In this document: positions 52,493 to 56,725 of the stretch, one piece after another
Numbering within the stretch: the stretch's first letter is position 1
Layout of the letters: every line of letters starts with the position of its first letter
Assembly: GCF_000956595.1 (NCBI RefSeq)
Contig: NZ_JYOO01000029.1
Coordinates: 1-56,725 of the forward strand
Source of the DNA: Priestia aryabhattai B8W22
GTDB lineage: Bacteria; Bacillota; Bacilli; Bacillales; Bacillaceae_H
DNA: 56,725 bases
Reading direction: 5' to 3'
Notes under the pieces: model-generated
What the model saw: the letters and a program-made list of their open reading frames with translations, nothing else
What the model was told of the DNA's origin: nothing
Database searches by the model: none
Program-made: the position numbers and the translations under genes

Positions 52493-53995
52493 ATGAAAAA
52501 ACGCCGGTTGGACTTTATTTTTTTATTTATTATTTTACTTTCAATTTATGCTTTCTTTTTTACCTCTATTGATATTCATTGGAAGTATGCCTTAGTTGGA
52601 TTATATGGTGTCATCATTTTCATTTGTATGTATTCACTTATGCTTGAAAATCGAACGCCTGAAAGTACGTTGGTTTGGATGTATGTCCTCTTTTTCTTCC
52701 CTGTTGCAGGTTTTTTCTTTTATTTGTATTCAGGACAGCTCTATTTAAAGGGGCATATGTTCAAAAAAAAGCGTATGCATAACCGAGAGATGCTTAGAAA
52801 GATGGCAGATAAAGAAACGACGCCTGATCTATCTACGCTTCAATCTCATCAGCGTTACTTTGCTCAGTATCTTCAATGTGTATCTTTGACAAAGATGAAT
52901 GTTCATACAAAAACCTACGTCCTTAAGAACGGGCAAGAAACGTTTAATGAAATCAAAAAGCATTTGCAATCAGCAAAACATTTTATTCATATGGAATACT
53001 ATATGTTTCACTCAGATTCTCTAGGAAAAGAAATCATTGATATTTTAATAAAAAAAGCAAGCGAAGGTATAGAAGTGCGCTTTACATTCGATACAATGGG
53101 AAGCTTTACACTATCGGGTTCAGATATTAAACGAATGAAGAAAGCGAATATTAAAGTGTATCCTTTCCTACCTATTAAGTATGGATTTTTTAATCAAAAA
53201 TTCAACTTTCGAAACCACCGTAAAATAGTCGTAATTGACGGGGAAGTAGGTTTTGTAGGGGGATTGAATGTTGGGGATGAGTATCTAGGGAAAAACAAAA
53301 AAATTGGCTTTTGGAGAGATACTCACCTGATGCTAAAAGGTGAATCCGTTCAAACCTTGCATTCGATCTTTATGTTCGATTGGGAATACGTTTCTGGGGA
53401 ATGCTTAATTAACAATGAAGCCTATACAAAACCTCATCCTGTCGAAGGAGAAGGCTTTGTGCAAGTGGTGGCGACGGGGCCAGATACGCAGGAAAATATG
53501 AGTGATTATTACTATACTATGATTACAAGCGCGACGAAATCAATCTGGATTTCAACTCCTTATTTTGTTCCAAATGAAGCCATAAGAACAGCCCTTCGTA
53601 TTGCGGCTAGAAAAGGTGTAGAGGTACGAATTATGGTACCAGAAATTAATGATGGCTTTCTGACTCAATATGGAACAAGGTCATATTTTGCCGAACTTCT
53701 TCGATGTGGAATTGAAGTATATTCGTATAGAAAAGGGTTTTTGCATCAAAAAATTGTGATTATAGACGGAGATATGGCTTCGGTCGGTACTGCAAATATG
53801 GATATGAGAAGTTTTCATCTGAACTTTGAAGTTAATGCATTTTTAATTGAGGGAGAGACGATTCAAACGCTCATCAAAAATTACGAAGAAGATATGGAAG
53901 ACAGTCATTTGATCAAACCGGTAGCATTTTACAAGCGAAGCTTAGTAGAACGTTCGAAAGAGTCATTTGCTCGCTTATTTTCAGGTGTTTTATAA
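52493..53995 (+). CDS. cls: Cardiolipin synthase
   Basis: A 500-residue phospholipase D-superfamily enzyme that makes cardiolipin from two phosphatidylglycerols at the membrane. Two N-terminal helices (residues about 8-30 and 35-52, then a third about 62-82) anchor it. The two HKD motifs are complete: H242-K244-D249 (NHRKIVVID) and H418-K420-D425 (LHQKIVIID). Length and order match B. subtilis ClsA, about 480 residues. AGGAG precedes the ATG. The DUF1206 gene follows after 35 bp. Confidence 0.95.
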   Translation: MKKRRLDFIFLFIILLSIYAFFFTSIDIHWKYALVGLYGVIIFICMYSLMLENRTPESTLVWMYVLFFFPVAGFFFYLYSGQLYLKGHMFKKKRMHNREMLRKMADKETTPDLSTLQSHQRYFAQYLQCVSLTKMNVHTKTYVLKNGQETFNEIKKHLQSAKHFIHMEYYMFHSDSLGKEIIDILIKKASEGIEVRFTFDTMGSFTLSGSDIKRMKKANIKVYPFLPIKYGFFNQKFNFRNHRKIVVIDGEVGFVGGLNVGDEYLGKNKKIGFWRDTHLMLKGESVQTLHSIFMFDWEYVSGECLINNEAYTKPHPVEGEGFVQVVATGPDTQENMSDYYYTMITSATKSIWISTPYFVPNEAIRTALRIAARKGVEVRIMVPEINDGFLTQYGTRSYFAELLRCGIEVYSYRKGFLHQKIVIIDGDMASVGTANMDMRSFHLNFEVNAFLIEGETIQTLIKNYEEDMEDSHLIKPVAFYKRSLVERSKESFARLFSGVL

Positions 53996-54030
53996 AATAA
54001 AGTTTGTTTTCAAAAAGCAGGAGGAAACGT

Positions 54031-54885
54031 ATGGGTGAATCTCCATTTGTTAAAAAAGATACGTTTGGTCGAAAGTTACATCGCTTAAAAGAACGTACTA
54101 AGCCATTTGTCGTGCGTTTTTCACGGTTTGGTCATGTGGCTCAAGGTGTGGTCTATTTTATCATCGGTATATTAGCGATTCAGACAGCTTTCGGATTAAA
54201 AGGCGATTTAGTTACTTCTCAAGGAGCCCTGCACACAATTGCAAAGCAGCCGTTTGGATTTTTAATTTTAATTATTTTGGCAGTAGGTTTAAGTGGATAT
54301 GCGTTTTGGCAAATCATTTCTGCTATTTTTGATCCTCACCACGTTGGGCATGGTGTAAAAGGCGTTTTTACTCGTTTAGGCTATTTAGTTGTAGCCACGT
54401 TTTATATTAGTCTTTGTGTGAGTTCGGTAAAAATTTTGCTTCATGCTCACGTTCATACGTCAGGTAAGCATTATCAAACGGTATCAGCCAAGTTGTTATC
54501 TTACCCCTTTGGGCAAACCATCATTGCGCTTACAGGCATCGGCGTTATTATCTTTGGGATTGGACAAGTATATTGGGCTCTTTCAGGACGCTTCCTAAAA
54601 AAACTAAAGAAAAATGAAATGTCAAAAGAAGAGTGGCGATGGAGCGGGCATATTGGAAAAGCGGGTATTATTGCTCGAAGTATCGTCTTTGGCATTATTG
54701 GCTTCTTTCTTATTCGCACGGCTCTTCAAGCGGATCCAGACGAAACGAAAGGGTTAGATGGAGCCCTTGCTGAAGTAGCACAGCGTCCTTTTGGGTCTGT
54801 ACTGCTGGCCATCGTATCAATCGGGCTTATGGCATACGGAGTATATATGTTTGCAGAATCAAGGTATAAACGAATTGATCCTTAA
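54031..54885 (+). CDS. DUF1206 membrane protein
   Basis: A 284-residue membrane protein made of repeated DUF1206 units. Each has a signature like GHVAQGVVYFIIGILAIQTAFG (about 34-55), LTRLGYLVVATFYISLCVSSV, and GKAGIIARSIVFGIIGFFLIRTAL (about 215-240), followed by a G-x-L-x-x-I-A-x-x-P-F-G segment. About six helices. Function is unknown. GGAGG lies before the ATG at 54031; an ATG-like start at 54004 adds a short basic peptide but has no ribosome site. It is likely co-transcribed with cls. Confidence 0.84.
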   Translation: MGESPFVKKDTFGRKLHRLKERTKPFVVRFSRFGHVAQGVVYFIIGILAIQTAFGLKGDLVTSQGALHTIAKQPFGFLILIILAVGLSGYAFWQIISAIFDPHHVGHGVKGVFTRLGYLVVATFYISLCVSSVKILLHAHVHTSGKHYQTVSAKLLSYPFGQTIIALTGIGVIIFGIGQVYWALSGRFLKKLKKNEMSKEEWRWSGHIGKAGIIARSIVFGIIGFFLIRTALQADPDETKGLDGALAEVAQRPFGSVLLAIVSIGLMAYGVYMFAESRYKRIDP

Positions 54886-54909
54886 TAAAATTAAAAAGAT
54901 GAAAAAGCT

Positions 54910-54936
54910 ACTTTTTGGCCTTCTGCTCATATCATA
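54910..54936 (+). promoter_or_regulatory. Sigma-K-like mother-cell promoter
   Basis: AC (54910-54911), 16 bp, then CATATCATA (54928-54936), which fits the sigma-K pattern AC and CATANNNTA. The location just before a GerP-type gene supports it, since gerP genes are sigma-K dependent in B. subtilis. Confidence 0.55.
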
Positions 54937-54969
54937 TAGCAGATAGATAGTGAACAGGAGGAGAGGCAG

Positions 54970-55191
54970 ATGCCATCGGTAGTAGGAGCCGTAAATATCT
55001 CGAATGTATTGGTTTCATCTTCAGTGGAGTTTGGTGATTGTCTGGCTATTAAGCCAAAGAGTACAGCTTTTACGACAGTCGGTTCTGGTAGCGGGAATAC
55101 AGGGAATTTTATGAATATTACAAGCAGTGCCAGTACCGCTAATACAATTGATATGGATATTAAGGATCAAAATGTAGTGGGAAATGCATAA
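54970..55191 (+). CDS. Spore germination protein, GerPA/GerPF family
   Basis: A 73-residue protein with the gerP-type pattern: MPSVVGAVNISNVLVSSSVEFGD, a Ser/Gly/Thr-rich middle TVGSGSGNTGNF, and a C-terminal ITSSASTANTIDMDIKDQNVVG. GerP proteins sit in the spore coat and let germinants pass to receptors. A single isolated copy outside a gerP operon is common in bacilli. GGAGG lies upstream of the ATG, with a sigma-K-like promoter and a terminator downstream. Confidence 0.84.
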   Translation: MPSVVGAVNISNVLVSSSVEFGDCLAIKPKSTAFTTVGSGSGNTGNFMNITSSASTANTIDMDIKDQNVVGNA

Positions 55192-55197
55192 GAAACG

Positions 55198-55230
55198 AAA
55201 GCTTATCGTTATCGGACGGTAAGCTTTTTT
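55198..55230 (+). terminator. Terminator after the GerPF-like gene
   Basis: A stem with outer pairing AAAGCTTA / TAAGCTTT and a T run follows the stop within ten bases. Confidence 0.8.
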
Positions 55231-55348
55231 ATTTGAGTTTTACGTATACCCAGACGTTTCTTTACCACAATGTACCTCTAGGATTCTATCTTATAGGAGT
55301 AGTAAACTAGACAGGTGATGTCAAAAAGTGGGGAGGCGAAATTATAAA

Positions 55349-56725
55349 ATGAAAAAAATATGTATGAGCCTGATTATTCTCTGTCTTTTCAGTGGAGGAT
55401 TGGCCCCGATGAGTAAAGGAGCCGCTGCTTCTTCAGTGGGCACTGTCAAAGGTGACAACGTAAACGTATATCGTTCTCCTTCCTTACATTCTTCTGTTAT
55501 GCAGACAGTGAAAAAAGGAGAAGAATTTCCTGTCATTTCATCTGAAGCTGGAGATGCAGCTCAAGTTACTACTCATACGGTAGTGCCGGGAAATACACTA
55601 TGGCTATTAGCTAAGCAATACGGTATAACAGTCAGTGATCTGATAAAACAAAATCAGCTAAAAAAGACGGAGCTGATTCCAGGGCAAACGTTAAAAATAC
55701 CAGCAAAAGGCTTGTTACATAAAGTAGTATCAGGAGATACGCTTTGGAAAATCTCCGTAAAGTACGGTGTAAAAGCGAATGAATTAACAAAGTTAAATCA
55801 GCTATCATCAACAAATATTAAGCCTGGACAAATGCTTATTATCCCTGATTACTATGTACAAGTACAGCTTTTGGAAGGGAAAAAGGGCTGGATCAAAAAA
55901 TCTGATTTAGCGCAAAAGAAGCATCAGCCCGTAGTTATGGGTTGGAGCTTTAATGAAAAAGCAGCAGGCTACACAGAATCGATGAAGCAAAAAAATTTAG
56001 ACGTTGTTTCACCTCGTTGGTTTACGCTAACGTCAAATGACAAAGTTGTTTCATCTTCTATAAATGAATCATATGTTCAAACGGCTCATAAAAACGGCAA
56101 AAAAGTCTGGCCGCTTATTGGTAACAATTTTGATGATGTGCTTACAAGTGATGTGCTAAGTAACAAAGCAAAGCGGCAAAAACTTGTATCGTCAGTAGAA
56201 AGTTCGCTAGTGAAAACAAAGAGTGACGGTATTAACGTTGACTTTGAAAATATTAATATCAAAAACAAACAAGATTTTGTTTTATTTATTAAAGAATTAA
56301 AAGCAGCGTTAAAGCCTCATGGTATGACTGTTTCAGTAGACGTAACAAGAGAAAATAATGATCCGTTTTGGTCGGGAAGCTTTGATAGAAAACAGATTGG
56401 TCAAGTGGCAGACTATGTCATTATGATGGGATATGAAGAACACTGGGGAGGAAGTCAGGTTCCAGGATCTGTTGCTTCGCTGCCTTGGGTGAAAGAAGGA
56501 ACACAACTTCTTATGAAAGATGTACCTCCACATAAAATCCTGCTAGGAGTTCCTTTTTATACGCGAGAATGGAAAACGGACTTATCAACCAAAAAAGTTG
56601 TCACAAAAGACTTAACGATGAAAGAAGCGGAAGCAGTTATCTCTTCTAAAAAGTTAACTAAAAAATGGGATAGCCAAACCTCGCAGTACTATGTGGAATA
56701 CACCGAAAATGGTACGAAGCATCAA
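55349..56725 (+). CDS. Spore-type cell-wall hydrolase (GH18) with LysM and SH3 domains, 3' end beyond window
   Basis: 459 codons are visible with no stop before the window edge. A signal peptide (MKKICMSLIILCLFSGGLAP) leads. The first half of a bacterial SH3 domain (residues about 31-70) is followed by two LysM domains (about 76-120 and 124-167). Then come YYVQVQLLEGKKGWIKKSDL (about 168-187), which resembles the second half of the SH3 domain, and a GH18 catalytic domain with the motif D293-G-I-N-V-D298-F-E300. Relatives such as SleL/YaaH and YdhD are spore N-acetylglucosaminidases acting on muramic-lactam cortex. GGGGAGG precedes the ATG. Confidence 0.9.
   Translation, partial: MKKICMSLIILCLFSGGLAPMSKGAAASSVGTVKGDNVNVYRSPSLHSSVMQTVKKGEEFPVISSEAGDAAQVTTHTVVPGNTLWLLAKQYGITVSDLIKQNQLKKTELIPGQTLKIPAKGLLHKVVSGDTLWKISVKYGVKANELTKLNQLSSTNIKPGQMLIIPDYYVQVQLLEGKKGWIKKSDLAQKKHQPVVMGWSFNEKAAGYTESMKQKNLDVVSPRWFTLTSNDKVVSSSINESYVQTAHKNGKKVWPLIGNNFDDVLTSDVLSNKAKRQKLVSSVESSLVKTKSDGINVDFENINIKNKQDFVLFIKELKAALKPHGMTVSVDVTRENNDPFWSGSFDRKQIGQVADYVIMMGYEEHWGGSQVPGSVASLPWVKEGTQLLMKDVPPHKILLGVPFYTREWKTDLSTKKVVTKDLTMKEAEAVISSKKLTKKWDSQTSQYYVEYTENGTKHQ

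Overview
The window reads as chromosomal DNA of a low-GC, spore-forming Bacillaceae, and the closest fit I know is Priestia (Bacillus) megaterium. The evidence is strong AGGAGG ribosome sites with ATG/GTG/TTG starts, a gamma-type small acid-soluble spore protein, GerP- and SleL-type spore genes, and gene sets known from Bacillus subtilis (xpt-pbuX, bpsAB-dynA, ypdQ/ypeP/ypzA/cspD, dpp-ykf, yfmCDEF, ycgRQ, des-desKR). I see no prophage, integrase, intact insertion sequence, CRISPR array, rRNA or tRNA. The region looks like ordinary core chromosome with lineage-specific small genes inserted.

Layout. 1-7.5 kb: an M32 carboxypeptidase; a guanine-type riboswitch driving xpt-pbuX (purine salvage); a LysR regulator divergent from a GabD-type aldehyde dehydrogenase; a GNAT enzyme. 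Two related repeats, each with a private hairpin, follow pbuX and gabD. 7.6-14.5 kb: type III polyketide synthase and methyltransferase (bpsAB), a 30-residue membrane peptide under Fur boxes, the double dynamin DynA, an RlaP-like nucleotidyltransferase and YpbS. 14.5-20 kb: a gamma SASP with a sigma-G-like promoter, YuiD, two RNase HI-like proteins, small ypeQ/ypzA-type genes, CspD, an unrecognised small gene and an MFS transporter. 20-24.4 kb: one 1401-residue TPR protein with a C39-like cysteine peptidase domain embedded in it.

24.4-35.1 kb: a purine/uracil-type permease, then a long operon dppABCDE-ykfA-ykfC-ykfD plus a cytoplasmic class A beta-lactamase-fold hydrolase. Together they import dipeptides and cell-wall peptides and break them down in the cytosol. 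ykfB is absent and dppC shows an apparent one-base frameshift. 35-41 kb: a DnaD-like protein, a GNAT enzyme, a membrane MHYT-PAS-PAS-GGDEF-EAL cyclic-di-GMP protein, and ycgR-ycgQ. 41-45.4 kb: yfmCDEF, an iron-siderophore/citrate ABC importer behind a perfect Fur box.

45.4-56.7 kb: membrane proteins, a cluster of very small genes ending in a mini DnaB_2-domain protein, a DUF985 cupin, the cold-sensing des-desK-desR membrane-fluidity system with its operator, DUF2809 and YmcC-like membrane proteins, cardiolipin synthase with a DUF1206 protein, a GerPF-like spore germination protein with a sigma-K-like promoter, and a spore-type GH18/LysM hydrolase cut by the window end.

The items most worth a second look are the TPR-C39 fusion, the hydrolase ending the dpp-ykf operon, the Fur-controlled peptide, the SH3 domain split by two LysM domains in the last gene, the dppC frameshift, and the tiny-gene cluster with the mini DnaB_2 protein.
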